Source of the DNA: a virus
Virus record (IMG/VR): IMGVR_UViG_3300033149_001144
Coordinates: 1 to 41,832 of that record
Length of the DNA stretch: 41,832 nt
Strand: one strand, 5' to 3'
Below are positions 23,778 through 30,196 of the stretch, in pieces; positions within the stretch are counted from its first letter, which is position 1, and each line of letters begins with the position of its first letter. The notes below the pieces were generated by a model. That model did no database searches. It was not told the origin of the DNA and saw only the letters and a list, made by a program, of their open reading frames with translations. A program made the translations under genes and the position numbers.

Positions 23778-24287
23778 TTACGTTTTATGGTAGAAGCACT
23801 CCACTATCTTTCTTAGAGCTGATAGGGAAGTAGTATGGTAATGCTCTATGTTATAATAAGGACCTACAGTATAGCATCTTTTAGGAATGTCCGATACTGG
23901 TATGAAGCAGTCAGGATAGCCATGACTTTTTCTATCTGGGCAATTGTCATTCCTACCTCTACTCTTGAATATGAGTAGTCTGCTCTGTACGTCTGAGATA
24001 TAGTTATTGTATGAATCTACTTTCCAGATTGCTATCGGTATTGGTCTAATTAGTCTCCTTAGCTTGATATCTGCCAGGAACGAGTAGCATTGTGACCTTA
24101 CTAGTATCTTGAATGGACAGCCATGCTCTGCGCTAATATCACTAATCTCAAAGCCAATAGATGCTAGTGTATCACATATACTTTGCTCTGCCCACTTGAT
24201 TAGCTGAGGTCTTTTTTCATCTCTCTCCTTACGAGCATATTCCTGCTCCTTTCTTATTTCCTCCTTGTATCTATCTGGCATTACCAT
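23778..24287 (-). CDS. Protein of unknown function, about 169 residues
   Basis: The start is set at ATG 24287, 8 bases after GGAG; the frame is open upstream. Residues 1-30 are a charged helix (RYKEEIRKEQEYARKERDEKRPQ). The rest has strand/helix alternation with seven cysteines not in zinc-ribbon pairs, e.g. GCPFKILVRSQCYSFLADIKLRRL. The segment CPDRKSHGYPDCF could be a metal-binding loop. It lies between the helicase gene and a promoter; no family is recognised. An AT-rich 114-base gap separates it from that promoter. Confidence 0.65.
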   Translation of the reverse strand: MVMPDRYKEEIRKEQEYARKERDEKRPQLIKWAEQSICDTLASIGFEISDISAEHGCPFKILVRSQCYSFLADIKLRRLIRPIPIAIWKVDSYNNYISDVQSRLLIFKSRGRNDNCPDRKSHGYPDCFIPVSDIPKRCYTVGPYYNIEHYHTTSLSALRKIVECFYHKT

Positions 24288-24352
24288 ATTACTAACTCCA
24301 AACATGAAAAACATATATCATATATTATGTTACGGATTATTTATTTCACATA

Positions 24353-25318
24353 CTACTCTAACTGCCCTATATCTAGTTCGCCTCGTTGTTCTATCTCATC
24401 CTCTTCCTCATATCTGGGCATCATACGACTTAGTATCTGAGGATGTAAAGTGTCTCTGTCCCAGCGGATTACTAGTGTAGGTAGTGTGTCCTCAGCATTA
24501 CGGTGTTTAGTGAAAGTTACTTTAACCTTAGTTAGAGTAGCATCGCTGGGGTCAGGGTCTATACGGATGATGGTATCTGCCCAGCGGAGTAGAGACCTAG
24601 AACCTGTAGCATCTTCACTCTTCATGTTTATGAGCTTGCCAGTCTCATCTGTTTTGGACTTACGAGTATGATGCACTATGATAAAGGACAAGCCAGGTAT
24701 AGATGCAGAAGCGTCCTCCATTATCATATCTATCTTATCTAACATAGGCTTAACGTCTACTTCATCTGACAGATTGCGCTTAAACATCTTGTATAGAGGG
24801 TCAAGGATAACTACTAAGGGAAGTGGTGGCAGTTCAGATACACATAACTGAATGTTTCTGCGCAAAGACTCCCAGCCAATTGACTCATCTATGTGAATAA
24901 ACTGTTCAGTACGGTTGATTACTAAAGGATAGGCATAGTCAGTAGCCATAGCATCTAAGCGGTCAAGTTCGGATGATGTTACTTCCTTATGCTCATCCCT
25001 TGCGAGGTAAATCTGCTTGCTTCCTATACAGTACTTACCCACTCGGTCTCGGTCAGTATACATAGGTAGCTCCACTTGTAGGCGAAGTACATTAGATGGA
25101 TTAGTGCGGAAGCCTAGCCATTTGCTGCCTCTAGAAATACAGTGAGCAGTATGGAGAGCTAGCATGGACTTCCAAGAGCCTTCATCGCCGAAGATTAGCA
25201 TACGGTTCTTGACATTCAGAACACCTCCAGAGATAATGCGGTAGTTCTTTGGAGGCGTCCATGATAGTAAGTCTTGGATAGTGTATAGTTGCTTATCCTT
25301 ATCGTGAATTTCTGACAA
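24353..25318 (-). CDS. RepA/DnaB-like hexameric helicase ATPase
   Basis: A RecA-fold ATPase of 321 residues: Walker A GDEGSWKSML (about 44-53), Walker B LVVILDPLYKMF (about 188-199), and FIIVHHTRKSK (about 229-239) at the motif H3 position, as in RepA-type replicative helicases. No N-terminal DnaB primase-interaction domain is present. It probably unwinds DNA for the family A polymerase. The start is TTG, 7 bases after AAGGA, just downstream of its own promoter. No separate primase gene was recognised. Confidence 0.85.
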   Translation of the reverse strand: MSEIHDKDKQLYTIQDLLSWTPPKNYRIISGGVLNVKNRMLIFGDEGSWKSMLALHTAHCISRGSKWLGFRTNPSNVLRLQVELPMYTDRDRVGKYCIGSKQIYLARDEHKEVTSSELDRLDAMATDYAYPLVINRTEQFIHIDESIGWESLRRNIQLCVSELPPLPLVVILDPLYKMFKRNLSDEVDVKPMLDKIDMIMEDASASIPGLSFIIVHHTRKSKTDETGKLINMKSEDATGSRSLLRWADTIIRIDPDPSDATLTKVKVTFTKHRNAEDTLPTLVIRWDRDTLHPQILSRMMPRYEEEDEIEQRGELDIGQLE

Positions 25319-25353
25319 GGTGAATTCCTTTATATCTTACAGGCTATATAATA

Positions 25354-25383
25354 ATTATACCATATAGAGGTGGCAGTTGTCAA
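25354..25383 (-). promoter_or_regulatory. Left-going promoter for the helicase gene
   Basis: TTGACA (25378-25383), an 18-nt spacer and TATAAT (25354-25359), with an ATATGG sequence before the -10 (extended -10). The -35 box overlaps the last bases of the upstream gene. The TTG start of the helicase lies about 36 bases downstream. Confidence 0.9.
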
Positions 25384-25712
25384 TGCCCTGATTGCTTGGC
25401 TAGTCCGTCAATGTAGCCCATCTCTCCATCTTCAGCGAAGGCTTCCTTATAACCACGCTTGCGAAGTATGGTGTCTAGCCTTGCACTTACAATAGTAGGA
25501 AAGAATATCAGCTTCCCCTTACCTTCCAGTTCAGTAAGCCATCTGCTGAAAGTACCATCGCCCTCGTTCTTATTCTCCACAAGTGGTATGCGGATTTGTG
25601 TATCGGTCTCCCACCAGTAGCCATCTAAACCATAAGGCATGGCTAAGTACTTGTCAGGACTGGCATCTGGTACTCTAATAGCTTCTTCTACCATTTTACT
25701 CCTTTTCGCCAA
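25380..25712 (-). CDS. 110-residue protein of unknown function
   Basis: The gene starts with ATG after an AAAAGGAG site and overlaps the upstream gene by 17 bases. It contains a Tyr/Trp-rich stretch GLDGYWWETDTQIRIPLVE and TELEGKGKLIFFPTI, then a basic helix (SARLDTILRKRGYKEAF). No recognised motif. The stop overlaps the -35 box of the helicase promoter. Confidence 0.65.
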   Translation of the reverse strand: MAKRSKMVEEAIRVPDASPDKYLAMPYGLDGYWWETDTQIRIPLVENKNEGDGTFSRWLTELEGKGKLIFFPTIVSARLDTILRKRGYKEAFAEDGEMGYIDGLAKQSGH

Positions 25713-26028
25713 TCAAGTATCTCCTTATGGTCTTTCTCCATCGGCTAATGGTAGCTCTATCTACTTCCCAACCATAGCGACTGCAGACATCGTTGATACT
25801 GCCACGGTAGATATCTAGCTTTAAGGACACATTGTACTTAATCTCTATGTACTTCATTAAGTCAGTCTTAGGGAAGTCCACAGCTGACTCGTCATACTTC
25901 CCCTGGTCGGGAAGGAAGTATGGAGGAGGCTTAGGAGGTATGAGTCCGTGCTCCTTGATTATGCGCCTTCTGAGTTCTTTGATTGATATGTCTGGCAATT
26001 TAGTATCCCCAGTAATGTTGCATAGCAT
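25696..26028 (-). CDS. Putative helix-turn-helix DNA-binding protein
   Basis: The C-terminal part (GSINDVCSRYGWEVDRATISRWRKTIRRYL) has the two-helix layout of a helix-turn-helix, with DRATISRWRK as the recognition helix. The N-terminal part is basic and proline-rich. It may regulate early transcription or help load replication proteins. ATG 26028 would overlap the upstream gene by 70 bases, so TTG 25998 is an alternative. Confidence 0.6.
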   Translation of the reverse strand: MLCNITGDTKLPDISIKELRRRIIKEHGLIPPKPPPYFLPDQGKYDESAVDFPKTDLMKYIEIKYNVSLKLDIYRGSINDVCSRYGWEVDRATISRWRKTIRRYLIGEKE

Positions 26029-26339
26029 TCATCTCTATATCTAGCGGATAGCATTAGCCGAGTCATATAGATGGAGGGACATGACTGCTGACGTGCTAAT
26101 ATTGCATCCTCGCTATCGTCCTTATACTCTAGATACTGATACGATAGGCAGATAGGACAGGCTGGCTCAGGAATAACATCTCCTGGCTCAGAAGGGTTAG
26201 ATACATAGACACATATCATATGGCATATCTTACCCCACCAGCCACAGCTACCACAGTGGACTTCATAGTGCTGGCGAGGCTCAGGGTCAGGGTCAGATGT
26301 AGATAAAGAGTCATCTTTATAGAACTGTGGATGCATCAT
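25959..26339 (-). CDS. Zinc-binding protein, about 126 residues
   Basis: The start is ATG 26339 (ATGATG), 5-9 bases after GGAGGAGG; the frame upstream of this is not used. Metal-binding pattern: HCGSCGWWGKICHMIC and ACPICLSY, two cysteine groups of a zinc ribbon. The C-terminal part (SIYMTRLMLSARYRDECYATLLG) is helical. The gene overlaps the preceding 55-residue gene and the following HTH gene. Unknown role, probably nucleic-acid binding. Confidence 0.65.
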   Translation of the reverse strand: MMHPQFYKDDSLSTSDPDPEPRQHYEVHCGSCGWWGKICHMICVYVSNPSEPGDVIPEPACPICLSYQYLEYKDDSEDAILARQQSCPSIYMTRLMLSARYRDECYATLLGILNCQTYQSKNSEGA

Positions 26340-26484
26340 ACTTTTCCTCCTCCTTTTGGATTTCCTTCCATACTTCGCACTCGTATAATCCATGCTCTGT
26401 AAGGCAAGGCTTCGTAGTCAATTCGCAAAGGTCATAGGTTTCGTCACCTGCTTGTCTTCTTATAATATGGGGACATCTATCCAT
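26317..26484 (-). CDS. 55-residue cysteine-containing protein
   Basis: ATG 26484 lies 5 bases after AAGGAG and overlaps the end of the HNH gene. The protein has four cysteines (MDRCPHIIRRQ, DLCEL, KPCLTEHGLYEC) and an acidic end, EIQKEEEKYDA. It resembles the 40-residue gene at 18257 in its MD(K/R) ... CP start. Possible metal binding. Confidence 0.6.
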   Translation of the reverse strand: MDRCPHIIRRQAGDETYDLCELTTKPCLTEHGLYECEVWKEIQKEEEKYDASTVL

Positions 26485-26737
26485 TGTTTCTCCTTTCTCT
26501 CATATGATAAGACTTATGACACCTGCGGTGAGCTAGTACTCTGTTCTCTAACTCCATATTCATATGGTCTCCGTCTATGTGATGCTCTGTTATTAAGTCA
26601 GTTAGGCGTTTAGGGAAGTCAGCTATAGTAAAAGGCTTATGGCAGAAGTAGCAGGTGATATTGTACTTAGTCAAGACGAATAGGAGTAAGTCACGGAGAT
26701 GTGTCTTCTGCCAGCTTAGTGGAGATTGCTTAGCCAT
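26477..26737 (-). CDS. HNH endonuclease, 86 residues
   Basis: Compact HNH protein: CYFCHKPF (zinc pair), then TEHHIDGDHMNMELENRVLAHRRCHKSYH, which carries the first catalytic His, the central Asn-rich loop, and the HxxCH ... H end. Many phages carry such nucleases, either as free-standing homing enzymes or as parts of DNA packaging. Its place in the early region, far from the terminase, favours a homing or DNA-processing role. A GGGAAAG sequence precedes the ATG. Confidence 0.85.
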   Translation of the reverse strand: MAKQSPLSWQKTHLRDLLLFVLTKYNITCYFCHKPFTIADFPKRLTDLITEHHIDGDHMNMELENRVLAHRRCHKSYHMRERRNNG

Positions 26738-26810
26738 TACTTTCCCACACTGCTAGAACTAGTATAGCTACTATTAGTAGCATACATATAAGTCCATAGA
26801 AGAAATCCAT
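26730..26810 (-). CDS. 26-residue single-pass membrane peptide
   Basis: ATG 26810 is in TAATG overlap with the preceding stop and the end overlaps the HNH start. The peptide is MDFFYGLICMLLIVAILVLA followed by VWESNG, almost entirely one membrane helix. Coupled start and stop suggest that it is translated. It could affect membrane processes; nothing further can be said. Confidence 0.5.
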   Translation of the reverse strand: MDFFYGLICMLLIVAILVLAVWESNG

Positions 26811-27049
26811 TAGCGCTCTACCTCATACTCCCAGCTATCGTGACAACTGATACAGAACCATCTACCTCGGCGGTCTAACCCAGGATTAAATGTTGGACTG
26901 AGACAGCAGACATTATCTGAGCCACAGTTAGGGCATAGAATAACTAGCCAGTCAGGTGTATGCTCAGTGTTGTAGTTGTAGCTACCTAGTAGAGATGGGG
27001 TTAGCTTGCCATAAGGCATAGGTACTGTGGTCTCTAATTTATCCAGCAT
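26810..27049 (-). CDS. Zinc-ribbon protein, 79 residues
   Basis: The cysteine pattern CPNCGSDNVCCL (about 39-50) and CISC (about 67-70) with an aromatic-rich end (HDSWEYEVER) forms a zinc ribbon of the CPxCGS type. The N-terminus includes MPYGKLTPSLLG. The stop overlaps the membrane peptide start. No catalytic domain is seen. Confidence 0.7.
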   Translation of the reverse strand: MLDKLETTVPMPYGKLTPSLLGSYNYNTEHTPDWLVILCPNCGSDNVCCLSPTFNPGLDRRGRWFCISCHDSWEYEVER

Positions 27050-27075
27050 GTTAAGCCTCCGCTCCTGTACGTTCT

Positions 27076-27312
27076 CTAGGTTTTAGGGGTTAGCAACGAT
27101 GCCTCTTTAAGGACATCCTCATACAAGTCAATATGCCCACAAGGGTTGTTCCAGCGATTGCACCAATGAGAAGTACCGTCCTCCCAAAAGTTATAACCAT
27201 AAACTTCGCCTCGCTTTCCCCCGCAGACAGGGCAGTTCTCACCGATAAGAACTTCAGGGCAATCTATCACTGCTCCTGTTGTTTTACTTCTTCTAACTAC
27301 AGTCACTTTCAT
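27076..27312 (-). CDS. Zinc-ribbon protein, 78 residues
   Basis: CPVCGGKRGEVYG (about 27-39) pairs with WCNRWNNPCGH (about 50-60), a zinc-binding motif. The start is the ATG 6 bases after GGGAGG. The end of the protein is a helical acidic/lysine stretch. No closer family is recognised. Confidence 0.7.
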   Translation of the reverse strand: MKVTVVRRSKTTGAVIDCPEVLIGENCPVCGGKRGEVYGYNFWEDGTSHWCNRWNNPCGHIDLYEDVLKEASLLTPKT

Positions 27313-27367
27313 CTCAATCCTCCCTGTAAGTTAATCATGTTTAGAGCTTTTTGAGTTCCCAATCTAA

Positions 27368-27742
27368 TTACCTTAACTTCGCTAACCTCATAAGTGCTTC
27401 AGTGCTAGGCAGTTCAGTTCTTTGCATGCTAGCTGTTCTTACTTGCTCATTGTGTATCTTTATAATTCTGTCTCGCTCTGTTCTTGCTATATCCAAGCTT
27501 TGAGTTAGCACAGCCATTCTGCTCCTAGCCGTACTGAGTTGTTCTTGTAAGGACTGCTCTTTGTTGATGGCATCTACTGCTGCGTTTAGCAGAGCAGCTG
27601 CAATCTCGTCGGAAGTAGGTAAGTGATGCTGAGCATACTTAGTTATGCCACGCCTCTTACTATGACCCGCAATGTGACCGCCTAAAGCCTGCCAAGAGTT
27701 AGTTTCAAAGTTACACCCCTCAACCTTACACTTGTACTTCAT
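27368..27742 (-). CDS. C2H2-type zinc finger with coiled-coil
   Basis: Residues 1-30 (MKYKCKVEGCNFETNSWQAL then GGHIAGH) form a C-x4-C ... H-x3-H finger with a QALGGH core, better known from plant regulators but also seen in phage-like proteins. A long helical stretch (about 50-110) is likely a coiled coil. It might bind DNA as a dimer. Its start overlaps nothing upstream, and GGAGG lies 6 bases before the ATG. Confidence 0.75.
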   Translation of the reverse strand: MKYKCKVEGCNFETNSWQALGGHIAGHSKRRGITKYAQHHLPTSDEIAAALLNAAVDAINKEQSLQEQLSTARSRMAVLTQSLDIARTERDRIIKIHNEQVRTASMQRTELPSTEALMRLAKLR

Positions 27743-27942
27743 CCTCTGACCTCCTTTCTTTTCTTGTTTAGCTCATATATTCTTCGCCTAGCCTGCCATC
27801 TGGTAGCGGGCGTAGGTTTAGGCTCAGGCTGCTGTAGCTCTTTGCAGAGACGAGTAATGGTAGCTAGCTGACGGACAGTTGGAGGGAGTTGCCAGCTACT
27901 ATTGGGTCTAATATACCTAGCGTATCGTTTAGAGTTAGTCAT
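27739..27942 (-). CDS. Basic protein resembling DUF3072, 67 residues
   Basis: The start is ATG 27942, 8 bases after AAGGA. The core LPPTVRQLATITRLCKELQQPEP ... TRWQARRRIYEL resembles DUF3072-like small proteins (PTxKQxxYLxxLC ... T...A...I.EL). It is highly basic and may bind nucleic acid. Resemblance is by pattern only. Confidence 0.6.
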   Translation of the reverse strand: MTNSKRYARYIRPNSSWQLPPTVRQLATITRLCKELQQPEPKPTPATRWQARRRIYELNKKRKEVRG

Positions 27943-28126
27943 TGTCCATTTCCTTATACTCAAAGCAATTCTTTCCCATTAGATTATATAGCTGCTTCGC
28001 AAAGTCACTGCTCATAAAGTTACCTGTTTGGTTAAAATAATCCTTAAGCTCGTTGGCTCTGTCTCTCAGTCTACATAATCCGAAGTTACCACAATTATAG
28101 CATGACCGTTGCTCTTTAGGTTTCAT
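27935..28126 (-). CDS. 63-residue cysteine-containing protein
   Basis: ATG 28126 overlaps the preceding stop. The protein holds CYNCGNFGLCRLRD near the N-terminus and a later Cys (KNCFEYKEMD), enough for one metal site. A central helix (DRANELKDYF) follows. The frame upstream of this ATG belongs to the basic gene. Unknown function. Confidence 0.6.
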   Translation of the reverse strand: MKPKEQRSCYNCGNFGLCRLRDRANELKDYFNQTGNFMSSDFAKQLYNLMGKNCFEYKEMDND

Positions 28127-28301
28127 CTTGAAATGCTCTTCTTGCTGGAGGCATAGGCGGAGCATCAGGCTTTACTACCCCAGGTAGCAAATGCTCTTCT
28201 GCTATCCGTCTCTGTTCCCGCTTAGCTATCCTTGTTCTCATCCTAGCAATACGAGTTGACTTGCTAGCCTTACGGCGCTTTGGCGCTTGGTGCTTCTTCA
28301 T
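28116..28301 (-). CDS. Basic 61-residue protein
   Basis: Very basic N-terminal half (KKHQAPKRRKASKST, RIARMRTRIAKREQRR) and a proline-rich end (PDAPPMPPARRAF). Probably nucleic-acid associated. GGAGA lies before the ATG. No family is recognised. Confidence 0.6.
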   Translation of the reverse strand: MKKHQAPKRRKASKSTRIARMRTRIAKREQRRIAEEHLLPGVVKPDAPPMPPARRAFQDET

Positions 28302-28313
28302 ACTTTCTCCGCA

Positions 28314-28538
28314 TCAGTTTAGACTTATATCTCCAATGGGATAGTACTCAATGCTTTCTGCTGCCTGTTCTCTCAGCCCGTGAGACTCAAGCAGTACGGT
28401 TAGCAAGTCCTTTGGGTCAAGTTGCTGGAGCTCATTTACAAATAGCTCTGCATCATCAGGCTCAATAACTCCAGCTTCTACCATGTTCTGTGTAGTTTGT
28501 TTGATAACTGTTTCTCTATTTATAAAGTAGAATTCCAC
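28314..28538 (-). CDS. Helical acidic protein, 74 residues
   Basis: The GTG start at 28538 follows GGGAGG by 7 bases; the frame further upstream overlaps the previous gene and is not used. The protein reads MEFYFINRETVIKQTTQNM followed by VEAGVIEPDDAELFVNELQQL, and ends with PIGDISLN. No motif is recognised. Confidence 0.6.
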   Translation of the reverse strand: MEFYFINRETVIKQTTQNMVEAGVIEPDDAELFVNELQQLDPKDLLTVLLESHGLREQAAESIEYYPIGDISLN

Positions 28539-28542
28539 AGTA

Positions 28543-28752
28543 TCACCTCCCAAATACTTCATCTTGGCATTCCTGGCAAAGCCCAGAGATAGTATACTCT
28601 CTGCGGGATGGTGTATCTCTGAACTCAGTAGCAGGCTTGCCACACCAGGCACAGATGTCTGACCTGATACTATCTACCCTCTTCCTGCCAGAAGGATTGA
28701 GAGCATCTATCAGGTCTTCAATGTTTTGTGCTTTTCTAGCTGGTTCTGCCAT
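28543..28752 (-). CDS. Zinc-finger protein, 69 residues
   Basis: First gene after the promoter at 28779, with GGAGG 6 bases before the ATG. CAWCGKPATEF (about 34-44) and LCQECQDEVFG (about 58-68) make a zinc site. The N-terminal helix (KAQNIEDLIDALNPSG) precedes it. Such small zinc proteins are common in phage early operons. Confidence 0.75.
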   Translation of the reverse strand: MAEPARKAQNIEDLIDALNPSGRKRVDSIRSDICAWCGKPATEFRDTPSRREYTISGLCQECQDEVFGR

Positions 28753-28778
28753 AGTTCACCTCCATTATCATATACCCT

Positions 28779-28807
28779 ATTATACCATACTATACAACTT
28801 ATGTAAA
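28779..28807 (-). promoter_or_regulatory. Left-going promoter for the small-gene operon
   Basis: TTTACA (28802-28807), a 17-nt spacer and TATAAT (28779-28784) with TATGG before the -10. It should drive the genes from 28752 down toward 25380. Confidence 0.85.
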
Positions 28808-28809
28808 CC

Positions 28810-28866
28810 TATCTGTTGCACCCGTATTAACTCAACTTCATTGCCATACCGTACTTATCTGTTGCA
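28810..28866. repeat. Two direct repeats of TATCTGTTGCA
   Basis: The 11-mer TATCTGTTGCA occurs at 28810-28820 and again at 28856-28866, 46 bases apart, with similar flanks (AC before each). The first copy directly adjoins the -35 box of the promoter at 28779, so these could be regulator-binding sites. Confidence 0.55.
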
Positions 28867-28919
28867 GCGTGCAGTTAAGTTACTTTACTTACTGCCTTAC
28901 TTACTCTAATTCTGAGCAA

Positions 28920-28958
28920 AGAGAAAGGGAGCAGCTGGCAACTTGCTACTCCCTCTCT
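28920..28958 (-). terminator. Probable terminator after the 189-residue gene
   Basis: On the minus strand, AGAGA and GGGAG(T/C) blocks pair with CTCCC and TCTCT (28949-28958 against 28920-28932, with a small bulge), followed by TTTCTCTTTG. It lies about 18 bases past the stop of the gene at 28976. Confidence 0.65.
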
Positions 28959-28975
28959 ATTCCTGGGCTGCTATT

Positions 28976-29545
28976 CTATATTACACCTTCTAACTTTAGC
29001 AGCTTCTGCCTTATGGCATATCTCCAGTTCTTATCTGTACTTGACTCATAGGCTTGCTGGAAAGTTAAACCGTCCTTGTACTCTTCTTGTCCGTGTCTGG
29101 AAAGCATGTCATCTGTACTTATGTCAAACTTCTTGCCTCCGCCTCCGCCTCCACTTCTGGTAGCTCTGGGTGCTGACTTCATAAGTCTAACAGTCGGAGC
29201 TTGCTCTCCAAAGTCGTATGAGTACCAGATTCCGTCTGCTGCGTCCAGTTCGCCTGAGTCAACCAGAGGCTTAACCGCCTTCTGGATTGCCGACTTGACT
29301 TTGTCTATCATGGCGTCCAGTGCTGCTCTCTTGGCGTCAAGTTCAGCTTTTTCTTTCGCCTTGACTGCCTGGTCAAGCTTGCGGCTGGCAGTTGCTACTG
29401 CCTTGAAGTCCTTTGACTTCAGCGCCGCTTCAAGTTCAGCCATGAGCTCGGTTTCCGTCGGCTCTGCCTTGGCTTCTTGCGCATTAGCCTTGTTCGCCTC
29501 GGCTTGCGCAACTACAGCCTCTACGTCAACCTTGTTCTCTGCCAT
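28976..29545 (-). CDS. 189-residue helical protein with Gly-rich linker, island gene 1
   Basis: A single-gene unit with its own promoter (29663-29691) and probable terminator. Residues 1-90 are Ala/Glu/Lys-rich helix, likely a coiled coil (TELMAELEAALKSKDFKAV). A Gly-rich linker (SGGGGGGKK, about 130-138) leads to a C-terminal domain (DISTDDMLSRHGQEEYKDGL ... WRYAIRQKLLKLEGV). Ala codons GCG/GCC are more frequent than in neighbouring genes, where GCT/GCA dominate, hinting at separate origin. Its ribosome binding site is held in a hairpin. Unknown function; a DNA-associated or H-NS-like role is only a guess. Confidence 0.75.
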   Translation of the reverse strand: MAENKVDVEAVVAQAEANKANAQEAKAEPTETELMAELEAALKSKDFKAVATASRKLDQAVKAKEKAELDAKRAALDAMIDKVKSAIQKAVKPLVDSGELDAADGIWYSYDFGEQAPTVRLMKSAPRATRSGGGGGGKKFDISTDDMLSRHGQEEYKDGLTFQQAYESSTDKNWRYAIRQKLLKLEGVI

Positions 29546-29556
29546 ATTCAGTTGTC

Positions 29557-29653
29557 CTCCATTCGCTCAATGGAGTTGTGCTGTTGCCGCTTCACACCTC
29601 CCTATCAATGGTGAGTGTATTTACCAGTCCTCTTTGAACTGGTATCACCATTG
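29557..29653 (-). promoter_or_regulatory. Structured 5' leader with covered ribosome binding site
   Basis: The transcript begins near 29656. Two nested stems come first: 29645-29653/29606-29614 (CAATGGTGA/TCACCATTG) enclosing 29638-29643/29623-29628. A second hairpin, 29569-29575/29557-29563 (CTCCATT/AATGGAG, loop GAGCG), contains the GGAG of the ribosome binding site. This could limit translation until the hairpin opens. Confidence 0.7.
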
Positions 29654-29662
29654 CACCCTATA

Positions 29663-29691
29663 ATAATAACAGATAGTCCAATCCTTGTCAA
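29663..29691 (-). promoter_or_regulatory. Island promoter 1
   Basis: TTGACA (29686-29691), a 17-nt spacer and TATTAT (29663-29668), preceded by TGT (extended -10). It serves the 189-residue gene alone. Confidence 0.85.
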
Positions 29692-29702
29692 CTAGTCTAG
29701 GC

Positions 29703-29721
29703 GGTACGATGGTACTGGTAC
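29703..29721. promoter_or_regulatory. Operator-like element 1, copy A
   Basis: GGTACGATGGTACTGGTAC, 11 bases upstream of the -35 box of island promoter 1. It matches 17 of 19 bases with the element at 30441-30459 ahead of island promoter 3 and is built from spaced GTAC units. Confidence 0.6.
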
Positions 29722-29769
29722 GGTATAGTACTTTGGTATTGGATGCTACCCCGAGTGGGTGTGAATGTG

Positions 29770-29997
29770 CTAGCTCAAGCTCAAAGGGTAGCGATTGCAT
29801 CTTGGGCATCTCATGCCCTCAAAGTCCCCCGAGTTATTGTATCCACAATGGTTACAGATCCAGTCGGGATGTGAGATGTTGGGAAAGCGTTCCATAATCT
29901 CGCCTGCGTCGCCGTTCTCGTTCAATGCCAAATATACATCTTGAAGCATGCGAAACATGTCTTTGTATGTCTTGACCTCAATCGGTATTGTTACCAT
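29770..29997 (-). CDS. 75-residue zinc-finger protein, island gene 2
   Basis: A small protein with a helical N-terminal half (YKDMFRMLQDVYLALNENGD) and a zinc site made from CNHCGYNN (about 48-55) and CPRC (about 64-67). It has its own promoter (30098-30126), and GAGG lies 9 bases before the ATG. Like its two island neighbours it uses more C- and G-ending codons than the backbone genes. Unknown function. Confidence 0.75.
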   Translation of the reverse strand: MVTIPIEVKTYKDMFRMLQDVYLALNENGDAGEIMERFPNISHPDWICNHCGYNNSGDFEGMRCPRCNRYPLSLS

Positions 29998-30097
29998 ATT
30001 TACACCTCGTGCAATTAACCCCTCGGGACAGCACCCAGCACCAAAGCATATTCAATTGTTAATGTTCTCGGCATGACCCGTATGGTCTACCATGTAT

Positions 30098-30126
30098 ATT
30101 ATAACACATCCAGCTCTCATTGTCAA
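30098..30126 (-). promoter_or_regulatory. Island promoter 2
   Basis: TTGACA (30121-30126), a 17-nt spacer and TATAAT (30098-30103), with TGT before the -10. It serves the 75-residue gene through a leader of about 95 bases. Confidence 0.88.
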
Positions 30127-30142
30127 TAGAACATGTGTGCTA
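30127..30142. promoter_or_regulatory. Operator-like element 2, copy A
   Basis: TAGAACATGTGTGCTA, touching the -35 box of island promoter 2. It differs at one base from the copy at 30468-30483. Confidence 0.6.
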
Positions 30143-30157
30143 TTTTATGGATAGCAA

Positions 30158-30184
30158 TAAGCGGGAGTGGTGGACTCCCGCTTA
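30158..30184 (-). terminator. Hairpin terminator after island gene 3
   Basis: A perfect 11-bp stem TAAGCGGGAGT/ACTCCCGCTTA with a 5-base loop (30158-30168/30174-30184), 13 bases past the stop of the 61-residue gene. The following minus-strand sequence is only weakly U-rich (TTGCTATCC). Confidence 0.7.
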
Positions 30185-30196
30185 CCGCCTTGTGCG

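Noticed and set aside
29076-29663. A 195-codon frame on the plus strand opposite the 189-residue island gene
   Set aside because: The minus-strand gene has a promoter, ribosome binding site and terminator; the plus-strand frame is Ser/Ala-rich with no start signals and arises from the antisense of Ala/Lys-rich codons.
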